Under the pieces are notes generated by a model that was not told the DNA's origin, ran no database searches, and was given only the letters and a program-made list of their open reading frames with translations. Source: JANQIO01 sp043513815 (lineage in GTDB: Bacteria > Pseudomonadota > Gammaproteobacteria > Pseudomonadales > Halieaceae). Taken from it: DNA of 64,000 bases. The stretch spans positions 1,054,001 to 1,118,000 of the forward strand of contig CP121313.1 of NCBI GenBank assembly GCA_043513815.1. The letters run 5' to 3'. Below are positions 8,207 to 16,802 of this stretch, piece after piece. Position 1 is the stretch's first letter. Each line of letters opens with the position of its first letter. A program made the translations under genes and the position numbers.

Positions 8207-8302
8207 GTGGGTGCTCCTGATGGCCTGCTGTAGGCAGTGAGTGTGCCACTGAATCTCGCTAATGCAATGCGCGTGTGGCGATAGCGTCTGACAGTAGCGG
8301 GG

Positions 8303-9493
8303 TTAGCGTTTAACGATCACCGAAGAGCCGTGACCGAACAGACCCTGGTTGGCGGTGATGCCGACCTTGGCGCCTTCCACCTGGCGGGGCCCGGCCTCGC
8401 CGCGCAATTGCCAGGTCAGCTCGCAGACCTGGGCCAGCGCCTGGGCAGGTACGGCTTCGCCAAAGCAGGCAAGGCCGCCGGAGGCGTTGACCGGTATCTT
8501 GCCGCCCACCGTCGTGTCGCCGGCGCGTAGCAGGCTTGCGGCCTGTCCGCGCTCGCATAGTTTGAGGTCTTCAATCCAGTCCAGCTCCAGGGCGGTGGAC
8601 AGATCGTAGACCTCGGCCAGGTCGATGTCTTCCGGGCCGATGCCGGCTTCTTCGTAGGCTTTCAGCGGAATCTGTGAGCGGTAATTGATCGCCTCAATGC
8701 CCGCCGCGGCGGCGGAGTCGGTGGCAATATCGGGCATCTCGACGGTACCGCTGGCAAAGGTGGGCGTGACCGTGGAGATGGCCGCCACCCGCGGCGCATC
8801 GCCCTTGCCGATCTTCTCGGCGTATTCAAGGCTTGAGACAATCAGGGCCGCGCCGCCGTCGCTGGTGGCGCAGATATCCATCAGCCGCAGGGGGTCGGCC
8901 ACCATGGCGGAGTTGGCCACGTCCTCCGCGCTGAAGGTCTTGGTGTAACGGGCTCGCGGGTTCAGGCTGCCGATGGCGGCGTTCTTCACCTTTACCGCGG
9001 CGAAGTCTTCCTGGGTGTCTCCGTATAGCGCCATACGCCGACGGGCGTAGAGGGCAAAATAGGTGGGGTTGGTAATGCCCAGGTAAAAACGCACCCAGTC
9101 CGGGTCTTCCGGGCGGTAGCCTTTGGCCGGCGCCAGGAACCCCTTGGGGGTGGTGTCGGCGCCCACTACTAACGCCACGTCACAGTGGCCGGCGAGAATC
9201 TTGCTGCGGGCGGCGGCCAGTGCCTGGGAGCCCGAGGCGCAGGCGGCGTAGGAGGTGTTGACCTCGGCGCCTTGCCAGCCCAGGGCCTGGGCGATGGTGG
9301 CGCCGGCCACATAGCCGGGGTAGCCACAGCGCACGGTAGCGCCGCCGCTGACAAACCTGATGTCCTGCCAGGGAATGTCGGCGTCCGCCAGGGCATCACG
9401 TGCGGCGGCTACGCCGTATTCCGCGAAGTTCTTGCCCCATTTACCCCAGGGGGTCATGCCGGCGCCGATAATTGCAATCTCGTTCCCGCTCAT
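8303..9493 (-). CDS. Thiolase-superfamily lipid-transfer/SCP-x-type protein (possible aldolase)
   Basis: A 396-residue thiolase fold. The nucleophile-type Cys85 lies in SYAACASGSQA and the C-terminal FGHGSS (387-392) is present, but the usual GHP motif after SGGL is replaced by GEA (345-347). The ATG at 9493 overlaps the stop of the DUF35 gene (ATGA), so the two are translationally coupled. In actinobacterial and proteobacterial steroid side-chain degradation, thiolase-like proteins of this branch pair with a DUF35 protein and act as retro-aldolases on hydroxyacyl-CoA; that is the favoured role here, by family and context. The alternative is an acyl-CoA acetyltransferase. Confidence 0.82.
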   Translation of the reverse strand: MSGNEIAIIGAGMTPWGKWGKNFAEYGVAAARDALADADIPWQDIRFVSGGATVRCGYPGYVAGATIAQALGWQGAEVNTSYAACASGSQALAAARSKILAGHCDVALVVGADTTPKGFLAPAKGYRPEDPDWVRFYLGITNPTYFALYARRRMALYGDTQEDFAAVKVKNAAIGSLNPRARYTKTFSAEDVANSAMVADPLRLMDICATSDGGAALIVSSLEYAEKIGKGDAPRVAAISTVTPTFASGTVEMPDIATDSAAAAGIEAINYRSQIPLKAYEEAGIGPEDIDLAEVYDLSTALELDWIEDLKLCERGQAASLLRAGDTTVGGKIPVNASGGLACFGEAVPAQALAQVCELTWQLRGEAGPRQVEGAKVGITANQGLFGHGSSVIVKR

Positions 9494-9924
9494 GCGCTGG
9501 CCTCCGGCTGCCACTTCCAGACAATTTTGTCGCCGTCCTCATCGCTGTACAGGGTGTCCAGCACCAGTTCCATGGGCATGCCCACCTCCAGGTCGTCCAC
9601 ACTATGGGGCGCGGTCACCTGGCCCAGGACCACCATCTGCTCTGCTTCCAGATGCACAGCGGCGATGGCGTAGGGCTCGAAGGGGTCAGCGGCGACAAAG
9701 GGCTCCGGTGGCTGGTAGCAGGCATTGGTGTAGCTCCACAGGGTGCCGGTTCGGCTCAGTTCCACTTCGCTGAAGTCGGTGCCGTCACAGTGGGGGTTGC
9801 GACAGTAGCCCGACTGCTTGGGGAAAAAGTAGGTACCGCAGCTGTCACAGCGGCTGCCCAGCAGGTGCGGCCTGTCCTGGTCCAGCGTGTACCAGCCCTC
9901 GATGGCGGGGCTTTGTGATGTCAT
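9490..9924 (-). CDS. DUF35 Zn-ribbon/OB-fold protein, partner of the thiolase
   Basis: A 144-residue protein with a rubredoxin-like zinc ribbon near the N-terminus (CDSC, then CRNPHC) followed by an OB-fold segment starting at TGTLWSYT, the standard DUF35 layout. DUF35 proteins bind acyl-CoA and form obligate complexes with thiolase-fold enzymes (ChsH2-DUF35/Ltp2-type aldolases, for example). The first gene of a two-gene unit, overlapping the thiolase start by four bases, divergent from the acyl-CoA dehydrogenase operon across about 150 bases. The pairing strongly suggests a heteromeric enzyme. Confidence 0.88.
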   Translation of the reverse strand: MTSQSPAIEGWYTLDQDRPHLLGSRCDSCGTYFFPKQSGYCRNPHCDGTDFSEVELSRTGTLWSYTNACYQPPEPFVAADPFEPYAIAAVHLEAEQMVVLGQVTAPHSVDDLEVGMPMELVLDTLYSDEDGDKIVWKWQPEASA

Positions 9925-10077
9925 GGTTGCAACCTCTTTGAGCGTGCCGGCAGCATACTATTCGCCGGAAATCGCCCACAAGCGGGCCTGATCAGTTTCA
10001 CCAGCGTGGAATGATTAGTTTGACTATTGAGAGGTGGCCCGCCGGGCTTATGATGGCCTGACATCGGAGGTCCGTTC

Positions 10078-11265
10078 ATGCGAATAGAGTTCACCCCGCA
10101 ACAGGCGGCGCTGCGAGACGAGCTGCGCAGCTACTTCAACGGCTTGATGACAGACGAATTGCGCGTCGAATGCACCCGCGACATGGGCGAGGGCGGAGGG
10201 CCCCTGTGGCGAGAGGCCCTGCAGAAGATGGGTAGGGATGGCTGGATCGGTGTGGGCTGGCCGGAGGAGCAGGGCGGTCGTGGCCTGTCGCCCATCGAGC
10301 AGTTCATCTTTATCGAAGAAGTGATGCGGGCGGGCTACCCCTTTCCTTTCCTCACCACCGAATCGGTGGGGCCGATGCTCGCCGAACACGGTAACGACTG
10401 GCACCGGCAAGAGCTGGTACCGAAGATATTGCGCGGCGAGCTGCTGGTGTCCATTGGCTATTCGGAGCCAGGCGCCGGTACCGACCTCGCGTCCCTGAAG
10501 ACGTCCGCAGTGAAAGACGGGGACGACTGGGTGATAAACGGCCAGAAGATGTGGACCAGCCTGGCGCACTTTTGCGACTACACCTGGCTGGCGGCGCGCA
10601 CCGACCCGGATGCTCCGAAAAAACACAAGGGCATTTCCATGTTCCTGGTGCCCAACAGCGACCCGGGCTGGAGTTGCACGCCCGTTCATACCCTGGGTGA
10701 TGTGCGTACCAATGCCACCTTCTACGACAACATTCGCGTGCCCGACCGCAACCGGGTTGGCGAGCTGCACGGCGGCTGGAAGCTCATCACCAGTCAGCTT
10801 AATCGCGAGCGCCTGAGCCTGGTCAATGTCGGTCCTACCTCGGTGCTGTTCAACCGGGTGGTGGACTGGGCGGCAGCCACGGAGCTGCCGGGGGAGGGCC
10901 GCCTGCTGGACCAGCCCTGGGTGCAGATGAACCTGGCGCGGGTGCGTTCCGGCATCGAAGCGCTGAAACTGATTTGCTACAAGCAGGCCTGGGCCATGAC
11001 TGCTGGCCAGCTGGATATGGCAGACGCTTCGGCGGCCAAGGTCTATGGCAGTGAGTTCTTTATCGAGGTCTACCGGCTGTTGGGTGAAGTACTGGGTCAG
11101 GCTTCCCTGATCAAGGGCAACTCCGAGGCCGGCGCGGTGCTGGGCGGCCAGCTGGAGCGGCTTTATCGCACCGCCTCCATCATCACCTTCGGCGGCGGCA
11201 CCAACGAAATTCAGCGCGACATCATTTCCGCAGCGGGCCTGTGGATGCCCCGGGCATCCCGGTAG
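10078..11265 (+). CDS. Acyl-CoA dehydrogenase (first of a pair)
   Basis: A 395-residue acyl-CoA dehydrogenase, start ATG at 10078 with CGGAGG nine bases upstream. The middle domain has the FAD/acyl-binding run YSEPGAGTDLAS and WTSLAHFCDY; the C-terminus has the FAD-binding FGGGTNEIQRDI. Ten bases separate it from a second, shorter family member, so the two very probably form the alpha and beta subunits of a heteromeric enzyme, as seen in bile-acid and cholesterol side-chain degradation. Divergent from the thiolase/DUF35 pair, possibly sharing a control region at 9925-10077. Chain length and substrate not determinable. Confidence 0.88.
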   Translation: MRIEFTPQQAALRDELRSYFNGLMTDELRVECTRDMGEGGGPLWREALQKMGRDGWIGVGWPEEQGGRGLSPIEQFIFIEEVMRAGYPFPFLTTESVGPMLAEHGNDWHRQELVPKILRGELLVSIGYSEPGAGTDLASLKTSAVKDGDDWVINGQKMWTSLAHFCDYTWLAARTDPDAPKKHKGISMFLVPNSDPGWSCTPVHTLGDVRTNATFYDNIRVPDRNRVGELHGGWKLITSQLNRERLSLVNVGPTSVLFNRVVDWAAATELPGEGRLLDQPWVQMNLARVRSGIEALKLICYKQAWAMTAGQLDMADASAAKVYGSEFFIEVYRLLGEVLGQASLIKGNSEAGAVLGGQLERLYRTASIITFGGGTNEIQRDIISAAGLWMPRASR

Positions 11266-11274
11266 GAGACGATC

Positions 11275-12411
11275 ATGGACTTTGGATTATCAGACACCCA
11301 GCGTGACGTTCAGCAGCTGGCCCGCAAGATTCTCGGCGAGCAGGTCACCGCCGACACGCTCGCCCAGTATGACGAATACGCCAGCGAGCGCTTCGACCGC
11401 GCCCTGTGGGGACAGCTTGCTGAAGCGGGCCTGCTGGGGGTGGCCATCGACCAGGCCCACGGTGGTATGGGGCTGGGCTTTTTTGAGCTGGCGCTGCTGG
11501 TAGAGGAATCCGGTCGGGTGCTGGCACCGCTGCCGCTTATTCCCCACGCGGTGTCGGCCGCGCTGGCGATTCAGGCATTTGGCAGCGAGGCGCAGTGTGC
11601 GGCACTGTTGCCCGGCGCCGCCGAGGGCAGCCTGCTGCTGAGCGCCGCATTGACAGAGCCGGCGAATGACAACCCGGTCCGGCCGACCGCCGTAAAGGCG
11701 GCAGCGGAAGGCAATGGCTACCGGCTTTCGGGCACAAAAACCTGCGTACCGTATGCCCGCAGCGCCACCGCAATCCTGGCCAGTGCGGCCACAGCGGATG
11801 GCCCCGTGGTAGTGCTGGTGGACCCGTTTTCCGAGGGAGTGAGTTTCAGCGAGCTGAGCTACACCACCTACGAACCGCTGGTGGAGATGCAGCTGGAGGA
11901 TGTGATGATCGCTGCGGACGCGGTACTCGCTGGCCCAGAGCAGGGCGCGGCTGTGATGCAGTGGGTCGCCGAACGCTCCACCGCAGCGTTGTGCGCCCAT
12001 CAGCTTGGGGTCACTGATGTGGCCATGCGCATGACCGCCTCCTACACCGCTGAGCGGGAACAGTTCGGCGTGCCTGTTGCCACCTTCCAGGCGGTGGGGC
12101 ACCGCGCTGCCAATTGCTTTATCGATGTGGAATGCCTGCGCCTTAACACCTACCAGGCGGTGAGCCTGCTGGATGCCGGCGACACCGCCACCACAGAAGT
12201 GCAGATTGCCAAGATCTGGGCCGGGGATGTCGGCCACCGGGTGAGCTATGCCGCCCAGCACCTGCACGGTGGCACCGGTATCGATCGCGACTATCCCCTC
12301 TGGCGTTTTTGCCTGTGGGCCCGTCACAACGAAACCATGTTGGGGAGCAGCGCCCGCCAGCTTGCGGCACTGGGCCAGCGTATTGCCGCTGGCGAAGCCC
12401 ACTGTCGCTAA
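11275..12411 (+). CDS. Acyl-CoA dehydrogenase family protein (second of a pair)
   Basis: A 378-residue protein whose N-terminal helical domain and C-terminal domain (AAQHLHGGTGIDRDYPLWR) are clear acyl-CoA dehydrogenase features. The central beta-domain is diverged (no recognisable GAGTD-type FAD loop; LTEPANDNP occupies that place), so it may be the partner that does not fully bind FAD in a heterodimer with the preceding gene. Start ATG with AGGAG seven bases upstream. Cotranscribed with 10078-11265. The pattern matches FadE/Scd-type two-gene dehydrogenases. Confidence 0.85.
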   Translation: MDFGLSDTQRDVQQLARKILGEQVTADTLAQYDEYASERFDRALWGQLAEAGLLGVAIDQAHGGMGLGFFELALLVEESGRVLAPLPLIPHAVSAALAIQAFGSEAQCAALLPGAAEGSLLLSAALTEPANDNPVRPTAVKAAAEGNGYRLSGTKTCVPYARSATAILASAATADGPVVVLVDPFSEGVSFSELSYTTYEPLVEMQLEDVMIAADAVLAGPEQGAAVMQWVAERSTAALCAHQLGVTDVAMRMTASYTAEREQFGVPVATFQAVGHRAANCFIDVECLRLNTYQAVSLLDAGDTATTEVQIAKIWAGDVGHRVSYAAQHLHGGTGIDRDYPLWRFCLWARHNETMLGSSARQLAALGQRIAAGEAHCR

Positions 12412-12415
12412 CTAG

Positions 12416-12466
12416 TGTCCTGTCCTATTAATTCGCTAACATGATGCGAATTAATGGGACAGGACA
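12416..12466. repeat. Near-perfect palindrome between acyl-CoA dehydrogenase and yedK
   Basis: Arms 12416-12436 and 12446-12466 are 21-base reverse complements with one mismatch (TGTCCTGTCC... against ...GGACAGGACA), with a 9-base loop. There is no T-tract. It sits right after the stop of the dehydrogenase and ends 13 bases before the yedK start, so it may terminate the former or act in the leader of the latter; it could also be a small palindromic repeat. Confidence 0.65.
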
Positions 12467-12479
12467 TTAGACTCTGCCC

Positions 12480-13172
12480 ATGTGTGGCCGTTTCAATGTA
12501 ATCGACAACCCGGAACTCCAGACTCTGCTGCAGGAGCTGGGTATCGACCTGGGCCTGCCCACCCGTACCAATATCGCCCCCACGGAAACCATTGCGCTGG
12601 TGCGCGAGCAGAGTCCGCGTGCACTGGTCGAGGTGCGCTGGTGGCTGACGCCACGCTGGGCGAAGCAGGTTGACCAGAAATACTCCATGTTCAATGCCCG
12701 CGCCGAGGGCCTGGCGAACAGCCGGGCCTACGGTGAGCCGTTCCGCAAGCGGCGCGGTATCGTGCCGGCGTCTTCGTTTATTGAATGGCGCAAGGAAACC
12801 GACGGCTCAGGCCAGGTCGCAAAGCAACCCTATCGAATAGAGGCAGAGGGGGAAGCCCTGGCACTGGCGGCGGTCTGGGAACACTGGGAGGGGGATGGCC
12901 AGGTGGTGGAATCCTGTGCCCTGGTTACCGTAGCGGCGGCGCCTGAATTCGAGCAGTTGCACCACCGCATGCCGCTATTGCTGGTCGGCGGGGAACGAGA
13001 TCGCTGGTTGGATGCGAATCACGAAGTAGCGCAGGATGACCCGCTTTTCCAGCCACTGTTAAAGCGCCCGCTGCGGGCAGTTCCTATCTCTCGGGAGGTC
13101 AACAATGCTCGCAACAAGGACCCCGAACTGCTTGAGTCCGGGGCAGACCCGCTGATAATTAGTGGGTTTTAA
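12480..13172 (+). CDS. yedK: SOS-response-associated peptidase family (HMCES/YedK) abasic-site protein
   Basis: A 230-residue protein beginning MCGRFN; after removal of Met the Cys becomes the N-terminal nucleophile that forms a thiazolidine crosslink with abasic sites in single-stranded DNA. Other family blocks are NIAPTE, RWWLTPRWAK, FNARAE, RRGIVPASSFIEW (active Glu) and the conserved LHHRMPL with the active-site His. Length is normal for bacterial YedK. Start is fixed because Cys must be residue 2. No LexA box was recognised upstream; the palindrome at 12416-12466 occupies the leader. Confidence 0.93.
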   Translation: MCGRFNVIDNPELQTLLQELGIDLGLPTRTNIAPTETIALVREQSPRALVEVRWWLTPRWAKQVDQKYSMFNARAEGLANSRAYGEPFRKRRGIVPASSFIEWRKETDGSGQVAKQPYRIEAEGEALALAAVWEHWEGDGQVVESCALVTVAAAPEFEQLHHRMPLLLVGGERDRWLDANHEVAQDDPLFQPLLKRPLRAVPISREVNNARNKDPELLESGADPLIISGF

Positions 13173-13182
13173 TATAAAGCCC

Positions 13183-13220
13183 GGTTTTTATATTTTCGTA
13201 CAAATGTACAATAAAAAACC
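13183..13220. other. AT-rich hairpin after yedK, upstream of the TonB receptor
   Basis: GGTTTTTAT (13183-13191) pairs with ATAAAAAACC (13211-13220), with GTAC/GTAC around an AAAT loop in the middle. It lies 10 bases past the yedK stop. Runs of T or A occur on both strands, so a bidirectional terminator or an operator for the receptor gene are both possible. Confidence 0.4.
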
Positions 13221-13325
13221 CCTGACACTGGCATCCCTGTCCAACTTCTGTTAAATCTGTTTCCCATAAAAAGTGCAATAAATACCAACCACTAGATGGC
13301 GCCCTAGCGCCGCGGGGGATACACG

Positions 13326-15836
13326 ATGAAAGTTCGGGAATTTACGCCGTCCATGCTGGCGGTCGCCGTGGCGTCCGTCCTCGCCACTATTGCGCCACAG
13401 GCTTCTTCACAGGCCGGTGCCCAACGGGCCGGCCTGGAAGAAGTGATTGTTACCGCGCAGCGCCGGGCCCAGGGTCTGCAGGAAGTGCCCATCTCTGTGC
13501 AGGCCTTCGACACCCAGAGAATTCTTGACCTGGGTGCCCAGGACATCGCCGACATTGGCGTGTTCACGCCCAATGTGGAATTCAGTCGCGGTGTGAACCA
13601 GCCGCGGTACCGCATCCGCGGCATTGGCACCTCGGATTTCGGCGTTGGAGCCGACCCTGCGGTAGGCGTCTACCTGGACGGCGTCTACATTGGCCGTAGC
13701 GGTGGTTCAAAGATGGCGCTCAATGATATCGAGCGTGTCGAAATCCTGAACGGCCCCCAGGGTACGTTGTTTGGCCGCAACGCCGCGGCGGGAGCCGTGC
13801 AGTACGTCACCAAGAAGCCGGTGGACGCTTACGAGGGCTGGATGCGCGCCACCGTGGGCAACTATGACCGTTACCAGGTGGAAGGCGTGTACAACATGCC
13901 GCTGACCGACAACCTGTTCTGGCGTACTGGCGCCCTGTGGAATACCCGCGACGGTTATATCGACAACAACTTTACCGGCAATGAAGTGGGTGACGAGGGC
14001 AACTGGTCCGTGAACACCCAACTGCTGTGGCAGCCCACCGATCGTCTGGAAGTGCGCTGGCGCGCCGAGTACGACGAAATCGACCAGTACTCCCGAGCGT
14101 CGTCCAGCGCCACGCTCGGTCGCCGCGACAATGGCGCCGCCTTTCAGGATATTGAGAGCGTCGCCGACTTTGACGAGACCCGCGAGCTCTGGGGCACCAT
14201 GTTGCACCTGACCTATGACCTGAGCGATACCGTCACGTTTATCTCCATCTCCTCGTTCCGTCACTACGAGACGGAAAACCCTGAAGACAAGGATGGGCAG
14301 ACCGACCCGCAGTTTGACTTCGATGACCTGAACATCGAAGACAACGACCAGTGGAGCCAGGAATTCCGCTTTGAAGGGACCGTTGGCGAGAAGTTCTCCT
14401 GGCTGGCGGGCGCGGTCTACTTTGACGAAGATGCGGAGCAGCGCAGTGGTATCAATATCGACACCCGCGCGGTTGACCGCCTGGTTGTCGAGGGCGAAGT
14501 GGGCATCCCCTATGACCTCGCCCCTTACCCCGGCTTTGGCTTTGATATTGCCTTTGCCGCGGGCTTCCCTGGACTGCCGCGAATTTATGATAACGGCGCC
14601 GACGCGCTGGCCGCCGGTCGCTATACCGAAAACGTCGACGTGCACGGCAAGTACGAATCCTGGGCGGTGTTTGCCGATGTCACTTACTCACTGCTCGACA
14701 ACCTCGACCTGACGCTGGGTATTCGTTACACCGAGGACGACAAGGAATTCGGCCGTAACGTCAGCTACAACGACTTTGGCATGTGGTTCGCCTTCGACGA
14801 GACCCGTATCGATGACAACGGCAACCTGGTGCCCTTCCCCGAAGGCCGGCAGGGCACTTTCTGGCAGGATGAGAGCTGGGATGACACCACCGGCCGTGCG
14901 GTGCTGGACTACAGCATTACCGATGACGTGCTGCTGTACGCCAGCTATGCGGAAGGCTACAAGGCCGGCGGTTTCAATTCCGCCAGCCCCAATGCCGATG
15001 ATCCGCCCTTCGACCCGGAGGAAATCACCACCTGGGAGCTGGGTATCAAGTCGACCTGGTTCGACAACACCCTGCGTTTCAATGCAGCCTATTTCGACTA
15101 CGAGTACGACAACCTGCAGGGTCTGGAATTCGTGCAGGCGGAATGCCTGGGTGCTGACTTTGGCGCCAACCAGTTCCTGACCGAAGATATCGAAGGTGAT
15201 GGATACGAGCTTTCGCTCAACTGGCTGGCCACCCCGGGTCTGGAACTGTGGGCTAATGCCGGGGCGGTCGATGCTGAAGTGACCAACAAGGATCGCTGTG
15301 AAGTGATTGACGGAACGCCGGTCGATGTCGATCGTTCAGGCGAGCCGTTTGCTGATAATTTCAATTACAGTATCGGCGCCAACTACACCTACTCCTTCGC
15401 CAACGCCAGTGAGCTGACGTTTGCCGTTAGCTGGGGCTGGATTGAAGGAGCCAGCGACCGTCTGTCCTGCCGTTTTGTGCAGGATCTCGGCAATGGCTTG
15501 ACGGCCGAAACGGGCCTGACAGAGATCAACGGGTCTCTGGTGATCAGCCAGCCCAGCGCTTTCCAGGCCCAGGGAGCGATTACCGAACCGCCGTTCAACA
15601 GCTGCCCGGATCTCGATGACCAGGAGCGCCTGAATGGCCGTATCTCCTGGCTGTCGCCCCGCGGTGACTGGATGGTGGCGGCCTGGGTCACCAATGCCAC
15701 CGACTGGGAGCCGGACTCTGATGCGGGCGGTCTGGGTAATGACCTGCGCACCGACTTCAGCGACGGCTCACCGGCTTATGACCGTCGCGAAGAGCCGCGC
15801 ATGTATGGTCTAGAATTGACCTACACCTTCAAGTAG
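13326..15836 (+). CDS. TonB-dependent outer-membrane receptor
   Basis: An 836-residue receptor. An N-terminal signal peptide (to about residue 29) is followed by the TonB box EEVIVTAQRR. The plug domain has YRIRGIG, VYLDGVYIGR and VEILNGPQGTLFGRNAAAGAV. A beta-barrel follows and ends in the terminal aromatic strand GLELTYTFK. The family of marine and sphingomonad receptors with this opening imports bulky organics or siderophores; the catabolic genes on both sides favour an organic substrate. A small GGCGC/GCGCC hairpin (13298-13311) precedes the GGGG ribosome-binding site. The following esterase is 42 bases downstream. Confidence 0.92.
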   Translation: MKVREFTPSMLAVAVASVLATIAPQASSQAGAQRAGLEEVIVTAQRRAQGLQEVPISVQAFDTQRILDLGAQDIADIGVFTPNVEFSRGVNQPRYRIRGIGTSDFGVGADPAVGVYLDGVYIGRSGGSKMALNDIERVEILNGPQGTLFGRNAAAGAVQYVTKKPVDAYEGWMRATVGNYDRYQVEGVYNMPLTDNLFWRTGALWNTRDGYIDNNFTGNEVGDEGNWSVNTQLLWQPTDRLEVRWRAEYDEIDQYSRASSSATLGRRDNGAAFQDIESVADFDETRELWGTMLHLTYDLSDTVTFISISSFRHYETENPEDKDGQTDPQFDFDDLNIEDNDQWSQEFRFEGTVGEKFSWLAGAVYFDEDAEQRSGINIDTRAVDRLVVEGEVGIPYDLAPYPGFGFDIAFAAGFPGLPRIYDNGADALAAGRYTENVDVHGKYESWAVFADVTYSLLDNLDLTLGIRYTEDDKEFGRNVSYNDFGMWFAFDETRIDDNGNLVPFPEGRQGTFWQDESWDDTTGRAVLDYSITDDVLLYASYAEGYKAGGFNSASPNADDPPFDPEEITTWELGIKSTWFDNTLRFNAAYFDYEYDNLQGLEFVQAECLGADFGANQFLTEDIEGDGYELSLNWLATPGLELWANAGAVDAEVTNKDRCEVIDGTPVDVDRSGEPFADNFNYSIGANYTYSFANASELTFAVSWGWIEGASDRLSCRFVQDLGNGLTAETGLTEINGSLVISQPSAFQAQGAITEPPFNSCPDLDDQERLNGRISWLSPRGDWMVAAWVTNATDWEPDSDAGGLGNDLRTDFSDGSPAYDRREEPRMYGLELTYTFK

Positions 15837-15878
15837 CGCCTGCACAACGGGCGCCTCTTACCCAACAAGGAGCGCCCG

Positions 15879-16799
15879 ATGCCGCTGGATCCGGAAGTCC
15901 AACCCGTTCTCGACATGTTTGAGGCGTTGGGAGTGCCGGATCCGGCAACTGTTACGCCTGATGAACTCAGGGCCGCCATGGTCATGCCGCCGCCGGAGCA
16001 TCCCACCCCGGTAGCGCGCATCGAGGCCCGGGAAATCCCCGGCGCCGATGGCCCCATCGCCGCGCGGATTTTCTACCCGGACTCCGACGATGCCCCGCTG
16101 CTGCTGTATTTTCACGGTGGTGGCTGGGTGGTCGGCGACGTCAGCAGTCACGACGAAGTTTGCCGGCAGCTCTGTGCCGGAGCCGGCTGTGTCGTCATTT
16201 CCGTGAACTACCGCCTGGCGCCGGAAACCCCTTTTCCCGGCGGGCTGGAGGACTGTTATGCGGCCACCCGCTGGGCGGCGGACCAGGCGGACGCGCTGGG
16301 AGGAGACGCGAAGCGGCTGGTGGTTGCCGGCGATAGTGCCGGTGGCAATCTTGCGGCCGCAGTCTGCCTGCTGGCCCGCGACCGTGGTGGCCCCGATATT
16401 TATCATCAGCTGCTGATATACCCGGTCACTGACCGCGATTTTGACCGGCCCTCCTACCGGGAAAACGCCGACGGCTACCTGCTGACCCGCGGCATGATGC
16501 AGTGGTTCTGGCAGCAATATTTAAGCGACCCCGACCAGGCTGACAACCCACTGGCGGTGCCCTTGCACGGCGACCTGAGCGGCTTGCCGGCAGCCACCGT
16601 CATCACTGCCGGCTTTGATCCCTTGCGTGATGAAGGTCAGGCGTTTGCCGCCAAACTCATCGCCGCAGGGGTGGAAGTTGAGCACCGGGAGTTCAAAGGA
16701 ATGATCCACGGCTTTGTGAGTATGGACGCGGGATTGACGCAAACTGCGGTCGCCATCGACTATCTTTGCCAACGTCTGAAGGACGCCCTGGCAGAATAA
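15879..16799 (+). CDS. Alpha/beta hydrolase, HSL-family esterase
   Basis: A 306-residue hydrolase of the hormone-sensitive-lipase family: oxyanion-hole motif HGGGW in YFHGGGWVVGD, nucleophile Ser in GDSAGGN, catalytic Asp in DPLRDEG and His in MIHGFVS, all in the right order and spacing. No signal peptide, so cytoplasmic. It probably hydrolyses an ester or lactone of the compound imported by the receptor upstream; the SDR gene starts three bases after its stop, so the two are co-translated. Precise substrate unknown. Confidence 0.9.
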   Translation: MPLDPEVQPVLDMFEALGVPDPATVTPDELRAAMVMPPPEHPTPVARIEAREIPGADGPIAARIFYPDSDDAPLLLYFHGGGWVVGDVSSHDEVCRQLCAGAGCVVISVNYRLAPETPFPGGLEDCYAATRWAADQADALGGDAKRLVVAGDSAGGNLAAAVCLLARDRGGPDIYHQLLIYPVTDRDFDRPSYRENADGYLLTRGMMQWFWQQYLSDPDQADNPLAVPLHGDLSGLPAATVITAGFDPLRDEGQAFAAKLIAAGVEVEHREFKGMIHGFVSMDAGLTQTAVAIDYLCQRLKDALAE

Positions 16800-16802
16800 A
16801 AC

